Below, one piece after another: positions 22,216-34,300 of a stretch of 64,000 bases of DNA; positions within the stretch are counted from its first letter, which is position 1, and every line of letters starts with the position of its first letter. The DNA is from Siphonodentalium dalli (lineage: Eukaryota; Mollusca; Scaphopoda; Gadilida; Siphonodentaliidae). The notes under the pieces are model-generated. The model was not told where the DNA came from and did no database searches. It saw only the letters and a list, made by a program, of their open reading frames with translations. The translations under genes and the position numbers were made by a program. Where the stretch lies: positions 57,889,899 through 57,953,898 of the forward strand of contig CP136067.1 in the NCBI GenBank assembly GCA_032622095.1. The letters are read 5' to 3'.

Positions 22216-23735
22216 GATATAACATGGATAAAACGAAAAACAATTATGGCCGAAAATTACTCTCGCTTTGTCACCACTGCGAACTGGTTTTTATAAATGG
22301 GCGCGTAGGCAATGATAGTATGATAGGAACATTCACTTCGGGCGACGCCTCGACAATTGACTACATGATATGTTCTCTCCCAGCGTTACCCATTGTAAAG
22401 AACTTTGATATAGGAGATTTTAGTAAACTTTTTTCGGATATTCATAAAACATTGACATCTGAGATTTTAATCGATTCAATTAAGCACGAAGAAATTATAA
22501 GTGACTCGCATAAAAACCAACCTAGGCGTAGATGGGATCGCACAAAATCTATTGAATTTGTATATAATTTAGACCCCGATGATATCGATGCCATACGACA
22601 GACCATCGATAAACACGAAACTGATTATCCAAGCTGTACAGATATGAACGATGTTGTATCAAAATTAACACATGTAATTCATAATTCTGCAGATAAAACA
22701 TTTGGACTGGGACAAGTAAGTAACATAAAGAAAAATAGATATAGAACATCTAACAAGCCTTGGTTTAACCATGCGTGTAAACTAGCCAGGAAGGAATACC
22801 GAAAGGCAGAACGAAACAACAAGTCTAAAAGTAATAATTTGACTAGAAACGTAGCGCGTGAAACAGCTAAACAATACAAGATTACAATGGATAATGCCAT
22901 GAGATCTCACAGAGAAAAGATATCTGGTGAAATGACTAAACTTAAAAAGGGCTACTCGAGAAAATTTTGGTCTATATTGAATAAGAAAAGAAAACTAACA
23001 GACAGTTCATTAAAAATAAAAGATCTTGAGAATTATTTCCGAGAAATAAATGCCATAACCTACACAAACGATCCCAAATTGGCTACTGATGATACATCTA
23101 CGCATGGGAATGACACACTTAACAAACCTATTACAGACGAGGAAATAAAAATCACGATCGCTAGTCTCAGTAATAATAAATCACCTGGAGATGACGGAAT
23201 ATTAAATGAATTTATAAAAGCCTCGGCTGATACACTTAAAGACATATACTGTAAACTTTTTAATCTAGTCTTGGATTCTGGGTGTATACCTGATTCCTGG
23301 GGAATTGGAACCATTATCCCCATATATAAAAATAAAGGAGATTCAAGCGACCCTAAAAACTATAGACCAATTACTTTACTCAGTTGTTTTGGGAAATTAT
23401 TTACCAAAATATTATCAAATAGGATCAACAAATATCTAGAAGAACATGAAGTAATTAAAGAAAATCAATCCGGTTTCAGAAAAGGATATTCCACAGTTGA
23501 TAATATCTTTGTTCTTCACATGCTGACAGAAATTACTAGGTCACTCAATACTACAACAGAAGCTTATATTGTGCATTTATTGATTTTGAAAAAGCATTTG
23601 ATAAAGTATGGAGACAGGGACTATGGCATAAACTTCTATCTAACGGTGTTAATGGACAAATATTTAAAGTCATTTGCAATATGTACTCGAACATTAAGTC
23701 CAAAGTTCAACTAGGAAATGAGCACTCCAATTACT
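22216..23735 (+). pseudogene. LINE B1 endonuclease end, linker and first half of RT
   Basis: The open frame continues from the endonuclease (LVFINGRVGNDSMIGTFTSG, STIDYMICS, SDIHKTLTS) into a basic linker (SNKPWFNHACKLARKEYRKAERNN) and the RT (NNKSPGDDGILNEFIKAS, GTIIPIYKNKGD, YRPITLLSCFGKLFT, NQSGFRKGYSTVDNIF). At about 23570 the frame slips: the RT block FIDFEKAFDKVWRQGLWHKLL reads in another frame up to about 23720. A second slip follows before GGNLSPILFALYVNDLE. The RT is therefore broken. Confidence 0.8.
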
Positions 23736-23995
23736 TCTCCATGTTTATCTGGTGGGAATCTTTCACCAATACTCTTTGCACTGTACGTAAACGACTTGGA
23801 ATCTTATCTGACAAATACAGGAATTATTGGTCTGCCAAAATTGTCGAATGATATTGAAAACAATTTGAACATCTATATGAAACTTTTTGTAATTTTGTAT
23901 GCAGATGATACTGTACTAATGGCAGAAACACCTGCAAAATTGCAAACTGCTTTGGATTCATTCTATAAGTACTGTGAAATGTGGAAATTAACAGT
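23718..23995 (+). pseudogene. LINE B1 RT palm with catalytic YADD
   Basis: Contains GGNLSPILFALYVNDLESYL and the catalytic Y-A-D-D at 23898-23909, then KYCEMWKLTV, where the 584-bp insertion interrupts it. Unlike B2, this copy keeps the catalytic box. Confidence 0.8.
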
Positions 23996-24579
23996 TAAAG
24001 GGGTACTGTACGCCATTTTCAATAAATTCCCGGTGATAACAACGATCTATTATCGATACTATATAGAAATATAAGTAATTTGAGTCGAAGATGTATTCTG
24101 TAAACGCTCAGGTTAATAGGCTGTCTTAAAATTTAATAATTTAAAAGTTAATAATTTAATATAAATTGATTTTATGGCTCCAGCCATAAAATGGCGTCTC
24201 TTAAAATTGGAATTTCCGTGTACAAAACGTAATCAAATTATAATTGAGGGATACTGGATTAATAAAACAATTGCACACACGATCGTTTGAAACATTATGC
24301 TTATACGGGGAGAAAACCCAAGCCACTCATTGACTAGTGACCATACACTAACTTAAATGAGTATATGGGACTGCTAAGCATATAATATAATGTTTATTTG
24401 ATTCATTTGGTTGAAAACTGTACAAAAATTACTCGACAACGACAATTTGTATTTTTGCATTCCGGTAAATTTGCCATCCGTAACAATACTTCGTACTCAA
24501 CAGACTTTCAAAAAATGGAAAAGTTGTTACCTTATTCTCCGACTCGGGGATTATGGAAACCAACAACAACATCTTGGGT
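23996..24579. mobile_element. 584-bp insertion of unknown type in LINE B1
   Basis: Flanked by ACAGT at 23991-23995 and 24580-24584. Dropping it with one ACAGT joins ...WKLTV to DKTKIM in phase (B2 has WKLEVNINKTK). No inverted termini are visible: it begins TAAAGGGGTACTG and ends AACATCTTGGGT. The right end carries a short CAA tandem. It could be a SINE or a truncated retrocopy. Confidence 0.6.
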
Positions 24580-25668
24580 ACAGTCGATAAAACTAAAATA
24601 ATGTTGATATCAAAGCGTAGCCTTCCAAAAAAGAGAAATTTTTTCTATAATAGGAGGGAAATTGAAGTTGTTAAAAAAATTAATTACCTGGGAATAATAC
24701 ATACTAAATCTGGTTCATATACGGAGGCAAAGAAGGTGCTTGTAGATAAAGCCACTAGAGCAATGTACGCTATAATCACCAAATCAAGAGCACACTGTCT
24801 TTCGGTAAAGGACCAATTTGATTTATTTGATGCACAAGTTGTACCCATACTTGCTTATGGATCTGAAATTTGGGGTACAGGAAATAATGATATAATTGAG
24901 AATATACATAGAAAATTTTGTAAGTTTATTTTACGGCTAAAACCATCCACATGCAATTATATGTTGTATGGAGAGAGCGGCCGTATGCCAATTGATATAT
25001 TAATAAACATGCGCGTGGTGAAGTATTGGTTGAAAGTAGTAAATATGAATTGTAATAGAAATTGTAAAATATTATATATGTTGGCGCTAAAACTCAGTAA
25101 TGTCTCATCCTCTAATTTCACGTGGATAAACAAAGTTAAGCAAACTTTATCAGAATGTGGTCAGAAGCACTTAATGGATATAGGTAAAATTCCCTGTACT
25201 GAGCGATTACTCACATACATTGAGTGCAACCTTATTTGTAGATTCCGTAATAAATGGAAAAATGATATAGAAGCCTCGGGCAGTAGGGGAATTATATACA
25301 AAATGTTCAAACAAGATATCAATTTTGAAGATTACTTGAGCATTCTTGATACCAGAAACCGGTTAACATTATGCAGATTCCGTACATGTAACCACCGGCT
25401 ACCTATAGAGACGGGCCGATGGAATAATATTGATATCGCTGACAGAATATGCCCAAAGTGTCACAAATACATTGGTGATGAATTTCATTATTTATTGGAA
25501 TGTGAGTTCTTTACGGATGTAAGAAAACGCTTTTTACAACCAAAATATAGTAGACGAATAAATGCTACCGCGATAAATGAAATTCTCAATATGAAGAATC
25601 CCATATTACTGCGCAGACTTTGTTCTTTCATTCGGATCATCACGAACGTATTCTCAGATCACAATTAA
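24580..25668 (+). pseudogene. LINE B1 ORF2 C-terminal region, open
   Basis: Continues the ORF2 after the insertion: KINYLGIIHTKSGSYTEAKK, VVPILAYGSEIWG (the usual RT thumb motif), YGESGRMPIDILINMRVVKYWLK, then FRTCNHRLPIETG and the Cys/His cluster ICPKCHKYIGDEFHYLLEC. Open to the normal stop at 25668. The 90-bp 3' UTR ends with ATTAAA and a CATT tandem. Confidence 0.8.
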
Positions 25669-25758
25669 TGCATCAAAATCTCTCGTCATGAATCTGTCTA
25701 ATTTTGATCTGCTATGATATATGTGTATATTCGACACGGATTAAACATTCATTCATCT

Positions 25759-26389
25759 ATGGTGATGGTCTCAAACTTTCTGCTGAATTTAGCTAGCTGA
25801 GCATCCACATTGATGAATGGATGTGAACCAAGAATTAAAGTAAATACCTGCCAACAAGCGCAATGAGGATTCAAGTATATTTACATTTATATCAGTTATA
25901 ATTGATTATTTAAATAGTCATACGTTATGACATTAATACTTGGCTTTTATGTAGGTATATTAGTATATATGTATGGTTCCCGGAATCAATTATACGATAG
26001 TCACTAGTGAACGATATGGCAATCATCGATGGTATAAATACTAAAATTGACAACCTACATGTAGTAACCTATTATTTGTACCTAAATCTAAACACACGTG
26101 TGACTGTGAAGACATCAACCTTTTATGTCAGCGTTGCGATTAAATAGTTTACTCCAACCAACAAGGTTTCACACAAGATTGCGACGTCATTACTCTTGGC
26201 GAAAATAAGCTATAGTAGCGATGTCAGAATAAAACTCGGAATACATTCATCGAATTTCAACATACCATCGACCCGGAACCATATGTAAATATCAATTGTA
26301 TAATATTTCTATATATCTATTGTTTATATAATTCTATATCTCAATATCCTTATGTCATACATGTATTAACTTGGATGAGAGAATAAAGC
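25759..26389. other. Non-coding gap between LINE B1 and LINE B2
   Basis: About 630 bp of AT-rich sequence. Neither coding potential nor a known repeat was recognised. Confidence 0.5.
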
Positions 26390-26492
26390 ATTGTGCGGAT
26401 TAGAAAAGAGACTTCAGTATAAAGAATTTGTCGATTTGATATCGAATTATGACATCCTGTGTTTCTCTGAAACAAAGGCGTTCTTTGAAGAT
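26390..26492 (+). pseudogene. LINE B2 endonuclease, first piece
   Basis: Reads ALCGLEKRLQYKEFVDLI then NYDILCFSETKAFFED, matching NVCGLSRRTNYPEFLEL and DILCFSETKTDD of LINE B1. It ends at the AAGAT target duplication of the TIR element and continues in phase at 30281 with SISIPGFEICI. Confidence 0.8.
26488..26492. repeat. Target duplication AAGAT (left)
   Basis: Matches 30276-30280. Supported by the phase-exact join of the LINE B2 frame. Confidence 0.85.
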
Positions 26493-29400
26493 CACGCCCG
26501 ATAACCCTATATAGGCTGGTGGCTGTGGGTAGGCATATTGCTGTAGTGATATTGCGTGGCGGGTTTCTCAACCAAGGTATGTTTTATATTATAATTGATC
26601 AAATACGCTGTAAAAGTTCAGATTTGTTTATCACGTCAGATGCAGTAATGTCTGATTTATAAGTTGAACCTCTTGGTAACAATTTGGCATTGTAGAATAC
26701 GTTGTTTGAAGACAAAATATCTCGGATTTTGTCGACTTTTTCAAACTTTCAAAGTAAACAAACTCCAAAATTTGCTCAGCATGTCGATTTGTAAGTTATT
26801 TTCGTGGATACATGTGGTATAGTATCTCAGTGACAAGACAAACATGACTGCGAACTCAAATAATGCATTTTTCAGTTTAAAAAAGCTATTTGACATACTG
26901 TCCCGTCAATATTTTGTGGTAGGCATATTGAATAGCCAAACACCGAGATGATAGACATATGGCAAACACAGTACGCATGTAGCACTATGATCAATAGTGG
27001 TTTTAGTCTGAGAAAAACGCTTTTGTGATGCTATATTATTCACAGTGTTGTAAATTCACATCGTCCATGCGTCAGGAAACAAACACTAATTATTCAGTAT
27101 TTCCAAGAACTAAATACTGGCAGTTGTAATGTAAAACGTTTTAACTGTGACAAACTTGCAAAATGGGGTTTTAATTGAAAATGGGGAAAGTATAGCCCAA
27201 ACTATTCAGCATATTTTAATGTAAAAAAAATGAGCCATGCCAGCTTTGTGCAGTTTTCAGGCTGAATGGTCATGGTCCATTACATATAGATAATATAGCT
27301 ACCATTTATAGCCGGTTTTATTTTTGGCGTTCTGCGAAAGAATGGGGTTCATATATTTGTTGTTTTCTCTTCGACCAGAACGATTCATGTCACGCCGGTT
27401 TATGGAATATAAACCGCACACAAATAAATAACAGTATACGATGCTATTAACAATAATTCAATGTCCCGCCAATGCTAAATGTAGCTAATAGTTATACATA
27501 ATTTTATGTGGTATCAATATAGGTAAAGACATTGGGCTCAGAGAAATATCAGGTGCGAAAATTAGGGTTCGCTAGAACCTGTATAGCTAGAGCATACATA
27601 TAGTGGACCTGGACCATGACCCAGTTATGCCGCATATACATAAACCGTAGCACCGAGCAATAAGACAAATGTGTGTGGGGCGTTAACTTAAAGGCACGTG
27701 AGGCCTTAGTTGTCGAAAATATTTATATTTGTTCCAATCACCGTAAACAGAAAAACATTAAAACGCATACAGTTTCGTTCATATATACCATGACCATCGC
27801 GTAAACAGCATGTTATCATAAATATTTACTATATATTACCTAAGCAAGAGCCTGATTGTGTACAGAAGACAGCACAATGCTGCTAATCACACACAAATGG
27901 CATAAACGCTCTGTATTCGTTCCATATAAGGAATTCACCAACAAAGAACGCTCTTTATGTTTACCATCATAATATAAACAAACACCAGAAAAGTAACTTT
28001 TTATGCTTTTGTTTACATAACAATGGTCAAATATATGACAATAACATACTGTTTATGCGATATTTCTTATTTGTATACGGACAAAGTCTGTCTACATTTT
28101 GTTGTTCTTTCTGTTTGTGGCGGTTTTTGACTGGTGGAAATATTTTCACAGGATATCCACCGCCAAGGCCAACCGTACCTTTAATTGAGTGAGCGCTGTT
28201 GTCTCATGGGCTATATATAGGAGGAATCGCCGTGATATTTCGTGTGCATTTAAAGTGGTAAATGTTTTTGTCAAGACCGTGGGGCAGGTTTTTGGGTGCG
28301 TCTAAAATTCACCGAGTACGATATCATATCGGAGAAATGATCACCTCAGAAAAAAAACATCGAGTTGTCATCGCGGGATGATTTCAGATTTTCTGACATT
28401 TAAAGGTACTCAACCCGATAAAACTCCTCTCAATTACTATTTCAATGGCTTCGGGGGTCAAAAATATTTGATTCGAGTCGAGGAAGTCACCCATCAAAGC
28501 TCAGATTTGTTAGATATCGATTTTAGAAATCTATTATTTTTCATTATCGGGAATACTATCTGGCCCAGAACTCAGTCAAAATTGCGTTAAAATTACCACT
28601 TGATTTTAGAGTTATTCATCCTTGTCTGTTTGAATAGATTTGGAGTACACATCCAGAGCAGATTACGGCAGTTATTAGTACTCATCTCGAGAACATAAAA
28701 AATTTGAAAAATCAACATCTAATAACTCTGAGCTTTGTTTGATGGGTTCCTCGACTCGAATCAAATATTTTTTACCCCCAAAGCCAAAGAAATAGTAATA
28801 TAGGACCCTCTGATCGGATTGTTGTTGTTGGAATCTGTTGAGATGGGGACCCTCTTTACGGGTTGAGTACCTTTAAATCTAAGATTCTGCTTCTAAATGC
28901 AGAAATTTGTCAATAAATCTGATAAAATGTATTAAAACTTAGAAATAATTAGTATTTATTCAGTTTATTATGAAATAATAGCACAAATTTGAGCGGGTTT
29001 TGCAACTTCCGTTTAAACTGAAATGCATATCTCAGAAATGGTTGACGTTAGAAGGCCATTAGTGAAAGAGCCGACACTTTGTACCTACTTCGTACCCAAC
29101 CTGCCCCACGGTATTGAAAAAAAATGCCAACCATTTATAGTGGTCCAATTGTATTTATATCTGACTCAGGCTGACTAATATACTAGTTCCAATAAATATA
29201 GTGTTATTGTCGGTTGCCAAACACGCAAGTAAAATTATATATTTATTACACACCTATTGTGTTAATTTTCTTATATTGAGCAGTGTAGCCCATACAATAT
29301 CTTTACCAACGTATTCAACACGTATTCAATACGGAAAACGTCGACGTCACGCGTCACAAATTACGTCAACTTTATTTTTTGAACAAGAACTACAAACTTT

Positions 29401-30275
29401 ATTAATATAGTCGCCTATCAGTTTGATAAACTTGGCTATAAATTACGACAGAAACGAATCAATAAACGCTAAATCTCGATGTTGAATAGTTCTAGTGGGT
29501 TGTAATAAAACACAACCACACATTATGTGTGCGTGGTGAGAAAATTAAATTATGCTGCAAGTTACAACTCGCGCTCCATCGTTGTAACGTTGTAACATTC
29601 CGCGTAACAAACTCGTGCGTTAATTTTCACGTCATGCACACATATGTGTGGTTCTGTCTATTTTATATGAATGAATAATCATTCTAGAGTGTATTTATAA
29701 AAGAATATATGCCAGAAGTTGCATATTGTTGGCTTTAAAGTGCTAAATTGGAGCTTGGTCAATATTTACCACGTGCCTGTCAACAATGCCACTTGCCTAT
29801 CATAACAAGTTTGTGCTTTGCCATGAGCCTATCTGCGGAGGCAATATGCCTGTCATAAATTTGTGATATGACACTCAGGAAAATCGATATTTTTTCACGA
29901 AAAATATGTATTTTATTGTGGATTTTGATTTCATTGTATCAATGGAATATGCATCTAGTGACATGTGTACATGAAGCCTACATATCGATATTTCTACCAT
30001 TTATATTAGGTAGTTTCTTTGATAAATGACAAAAACCGGTTGTAAAATTCGACAAATTAAGTAATAAAAAATAATCTAAAGGCACACGGCTATCACAAAT
30101 GGTGTATGAATACACCAGTCATGGTCCTATCTAATGCCATAAGCGTTCTCGCCGGGTGGATTCCAGAATTTATGATTTTCCTCAAATTCTGAGCACACGT
30201 GTGAAAACCGCCACACAATATCACTACAGCAATATGCCTACCCACAGCCGCCAGCCTATAGGGTTATCGGGCGTG
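26493..30275. mobile_element. 3.8-kb TIR transposon with 5-bp duplication, CACG termini
   Basis: Inverted termini of about 73 bp (26493-26566 and 30203-30275), starting CACGCCCGATAACCCTATA and differing by a TA indel and a few bases. The AAGAT duplication lies at 26488-26492 and 30276-30280. Removing the element with one AAGAT restores the LINE B2 endonuclease frame (FFED-SISIPGF), so the ends are exact. The interior has no frame over about 80 codons and no transposase, so it is non-autonomous or decayed. A 5-bp duplication and a CAC start are known for Transib/RAG-type elements, but the usual CACWGTG-like heptamer is absent, so that link is only a suggestion. A TTAA MITE is nested inside. 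Confidence 0.8.
28404..28872. mobile_element. TTAA MITE, copy 1 (469 bp), inside the TIR element
   Basis: Termini AGGTACTCAACCCG and the reverse complement, flanked by TTAA at 28400-28403 and 28873-28876. Further inward both arms share CGAGTCGAGGAA and an AATATTTGATTCGAG segment, so the arms pair over about 150 bp. Related copies are at 51711-52170 and 58668-59117. TTAA duplications are typical of piggyBac- and Kolobok-type transposases. Confidence 0.8.
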
Positions 30276-30280
30276 AAGAT
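30276..30280. repeat. Target duplication AAGAT (right)
   Basis: Matches 26488-26492 directly outside the right terminal inverted repeat. Confidence 0.85.
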
Positions 30281-30687
30281 AGCATATCCATTCCAGGGTT
30301 TGAGATCTGTATTAAAAAAGGAAAAAAAATTGGAAGCGGAACCCGGTCGGGTGGAATTTTGATAGCGGCCAAATCTGGAATACATAAATACATTGTTCCT
30401 CACGCAACTGAGAGTAATATCGTGGCCTGGGTCCGAGTAGACATGAAATCTAAAAATCAGGAAGGACTCCTAATAGGTGCCGTATATATACCCCCTACCG
30501 GAACGCGTTATTGCAACGACGACTGGGTTTTTGATATCGAATTAAGGCGATGTCCGAAAATTGAAGAGGGAAAGCGACCTGTTACTTTTGACTGGGGATT
30601 TTAACGCCAGAATCAACAATGTGAATGATCTCAACCCCGATCATGACCCGGGTGATTTATGCCATATATTTGAGAATAATATAGCAT
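30281..30687 (+). pseudogene. LINE B2 endonuclease, second piece
   Basis: Reads SISIPGFEICIKKGKK, SGGILIAAKSGIHK, LLIGAVYIPPTGTRYCNDD. A frameshift near 30540-30560 moves to LLLLTGDFNARINN and GDLCHIFENN. The frame ends at the target duplication of LINE A2 (30688-30699). Across LINE A2 the frames differ by one base, so an indel lies close by. Confidence 0.75.
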
Positions 30688-30699
30688 ATGTGATAATAT
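30688..30699. repeat. Target duplication of LINE A2 (left), ATGTGATAATAT
   Basis: A perfect 12-bp match to 37428-37439. The last bases blend with the ATA tail, so the true length may be a little less. Confidence 0.85.
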
Positions 30700-31362
30700 T
30701 ATTATTATTATTATATCCTTTATTCCTCCTCCATGGGAGAGTATATTGAGAACATAAATAAACATGACAAAAAAAGGTGAATATTATACATAGAAGTACA
30801 AAGTGCAAAATATACCTATATATTCAGGTACATAATCCATGTGTGCTCCCTTGACTTATTATAGATCAGGGCGGCCATACCGGTCGGTTATAAGGCAATC
30901 CTTAATACCGTGATATGCGTTGCCGCCCTAACCTGCCAAATCAAGCAGCCCAGAACAGAGTCGAGTATATTGGTTCAAGAGCAAACATGACAAAAACAGG
31001 TGAATATTATACATAGAAGTACAAAGTGCAAAATCAACATATATATACAGAACATATAATGGGTATTGTTATGTACATTGGATACATGTGCACTATACTA
31101 GAATTTAATTTTATATGAATCAAATCATAGGGAGAGTGATTAATAGTTTACCTAGAATCGGAAGCTTTTGGATCACATATGTATTATATCAATGTCAGAC
31201 ATGAATTGATAATCAGGACTGCTTCAGGTTAATGTGGAATCTAGTATAGGCACGCGTAGCCCATGTACATGCTACTCACATATGACACATTCAAGACTTC
31301 TGAAAATCACGAAAGATACATGTATGTTTTGTATAATAGTAGTACTACTAATAATTATCATA
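30700..31362 (-). other. LINE A2 3' UTR with a duplicated 50-bp segment and short tandem tail
   Basis: A segment with the core GGTGAATATTATACATAGAA occurs at about 30762-30812 and again at about 30984-31035. The element ends GGAATAAAGGAT plus an ATA tandem at 30700-30715, next to the target duplication. Confidence 0.75.
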
Positions 31363-34300
31363 TTACGTTTTCACATGGTGGTATGCTTCCCATATTTTAC
31401 ACGTATTTTTCACTATAAAGTATATAAATACATTCAAATCATCAATAAATGAGTTCAATTCATTCAGACCACCAGTCAAGAAAAATATAAGTTTGTCGTC
31501 GTCAGATAAAGAATCATAATACATGTAGAGATTTATATCAAAGTTGGTAAGGAGAGAGAACTCAATTTCATTTCTTATATTGCCTACATCAGGGCATTCA
31601 ATTAAAACATGTTTCACATAGTCAGTATGCACACGAGAGCAATTTCCACATACCCTCTGCTCATACTGTATACATGAAAAATTTATAATTTTACCAACTC
31701 TGATGAAGTAGTGTTTATCAGTTGGATATCTTCTACATGTTTTCCAAAGTAATGAGGTGTAGAACCCCGGTTGGATCTTTTGGAATCTACTCAGTGTTCT
31801 TTCGGAGTTAATCCGGGACATCCAACCTGAGTTCTCAACCTCAGACATGTTATTTCTAATGATAGACTTCCACTCTAGTTTGTCTGGAAAATACGTTTCA
31901 TCCATATACATATTAAAATATTCATTCAGGTCATACTTATCCAGAGTTGAAATTATATCTGTTGTAAACGATGTCATAGAGCATAGACCCTCAAATCCAT
32001 GTTGGTGGATTCTCAGGATAAACACTTCTTTGGCAGTCTTTATCCTGTCAAGATTGCACATTGACCTTAAGAATGAAAGTTTTCGTTTATCTATGTAATA
32101 TAATAGTGGATATATTCCAAGGAGTCCCAGTACTACGTCAGTCCTGGCACGTACCGGTAAACCCTGGATTTGTTTCAAGCAGAATCGGTGACATTTCTCA
32201 AGCATTTCTGTATTTTTCATATTAAGGTCCCATAATATCTCTGTACCATAAAGGGCTCTTGGCAAAACTATGGACTCATATATAGTTTTACAGCTCATCG
32301 GGGTAATTCCACCTGCATATAATCCTGAATTTGATAACATTAAATATGTACCTCTTATTTTATCACAAACATGCTTTACAAAAGTGCTATTTAAATCGTA
32401 TTTGTTCAGTGGAATTCCCAGATGAGTGACTTCAATCTTTTCCGGTATAGTTGTAGATCCCATACATAGCGTCCTATTGGCCATGCACCTGTTACCAGTA
32501 TGTTTGGATTCATTAAATACGACCATACAGCATTTTGAAGGATTATATAGGTACCTCCATTGTTTGCTATATGAATAACATAGTTCACATAGTTGTTGTA
32601 ATCCATTCATTGTTAAGGATAGGAGTAACATGTCATCCGCCTGAGTGGGACTTGTACAGTTTACATCATGCATGTATAGACCACATTGTGAATTTCTTAA
32701 TTCTAAGATAAGATCATTTACATAGATCATATAAAATACAGGTGATAGAATGCCTCCCTCTCTTGTCCCCTGACATACTGTGAACCAACGGGGGGTCAAA
32801 CCATTATATTTAACTGAACATTTTACTCCCGATATAAGATCGTGCATGAAGTTAAATATGTGGCCTTGAATGCCACGATTGTGAAGTTTATACAGCAACC
32901 CGTTGACCCACACCATATCGAAGGCCTTCATGACGTCGAGGAAACAAGCATATAATTTGTGCCCCCTTTCTCTTGTATAATCAATGCATTCTCGTGTTAT
33001 GTATGACACCATGTTGGAGCTCAATTTCTTCTGAAAACCATGTTGTAATGGATCAACCGTTAATAATGTTGGTGAGTATTGTTCAATTCTTCTCTGAAGT
33101 ATGCGCTCAGTTAATTTGTATAATACTGGCATGAGTGTTATAGCTCTGTAGCTATTAAAGTCGCTTCTAGATTTAGAACCGCCTTTGTAAAGAGTTACGA
33201 TAACGCCCTTCTTTGCATTTATGGGTACGGAGCTCAAATTGAACATTTCTGTTATGCATTTTGCAATTATTTTGTTTAATAATTCCGAACCATAAATTAT
33301 ATGTTCGTACGCGATATTGTCCCAACCGGAAGCTTTGTTGGAACTAAGTGAATTGTAACTTAATAACAACTCTTCAGATTTAACTGGAAATAGCAGTATT
33401 TTATCAATAGATGATGGTGACTTCTCAGAAATGTTACGTTGTACAAAATCATTAACCATTGTGAAGTGTTGCTCATCAAAGTCATCCGATACCAAAGCCG
33501 TATACAACCGTTCGAAATAGTCACCCCATGCATTCACAATTTCTCCAGGATCTCTTAGCAATGTGCCATTGTAATTGAACATATTATTATTGGAACCCTT
33601 ACGTTCAGAACGCCTTCGATTAAATAATCTGAAAAACGAATCTTGATCAACTTCTGCTTTCTCGTCAATTTCATTGTCAATTTGCTGCATGTATTTACAC
33701 GACATTTGTCGGTATATTCTTCTGAATTTTGCTTTAGCTTCTTTGTAATTCGCGTAACTTAGATTCCCCGAACCTTGCCTGGGACGGCCATCGGCTAACC
33801 ACAAAGATCGGAGACGTTTCATTTCTTTGTGCAGATCATTCAGATGATCGTCCCAAAAAGGTTTGAGATGCCGTTGGAATTTTTTTCGTGGCAGGCTCTT
33901 GTTTGAAGCGCAATTTATTGCCTCAACGATACTATTGTATGTTTTATTCAGATCATCTTCATTTTTAATGTCGTCCGTGCATGATTTCAAAGTTAAATCA
34001 AGGGAATGGTGATATGATTTTAAAATTGACGGGTCAGATTTAACTTTGATCCAGTTTATTTTAGAGTTATCTGAAGTGAGATTTGTGGAACTTATTTCAT
34101 GCGAGGAAGGTATCTGCAATGAGAAAGCAATCGGTCGATGATTCGATACATTTAGAGAATCGTCGTCGATTACTTCAACATTGGATACCAGGCTTGTATC
34201 TTCACATGGAATTAAAACATGGTCAATAATTGTGCCAGTATCACGATCACAGTTATATGGTACACACGTTGCTCGCATTGGACCGGTAAACATAGTGTGG

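Larger units (their letters stand above)
19237..25758 (+). mobile_element. LINE copy B1, plus strand, with two insertions
   Basis: A non-LTR retrotransposon of a second family. In order: a long N-terminal extension, endonuclease, linker, RT and a Cys/His C-terminus, ending in ATTAAA (25740-25745) followed by a CATT tandem. It is interrupted by the truncated LINE B3 (21467-22210) and a 584-bp insertion (23996-24579). Frameshifts in the N-terminal part and in the RT make it inactive. The 5' end is unknown. Confidence 0.85.

Noticed and set aside
28378-28590. 70-codon frame inside the TIR element as a transposase remnant
   Set aside because: It lies in the arm of the TTAA MITE and shows no transposase motif.
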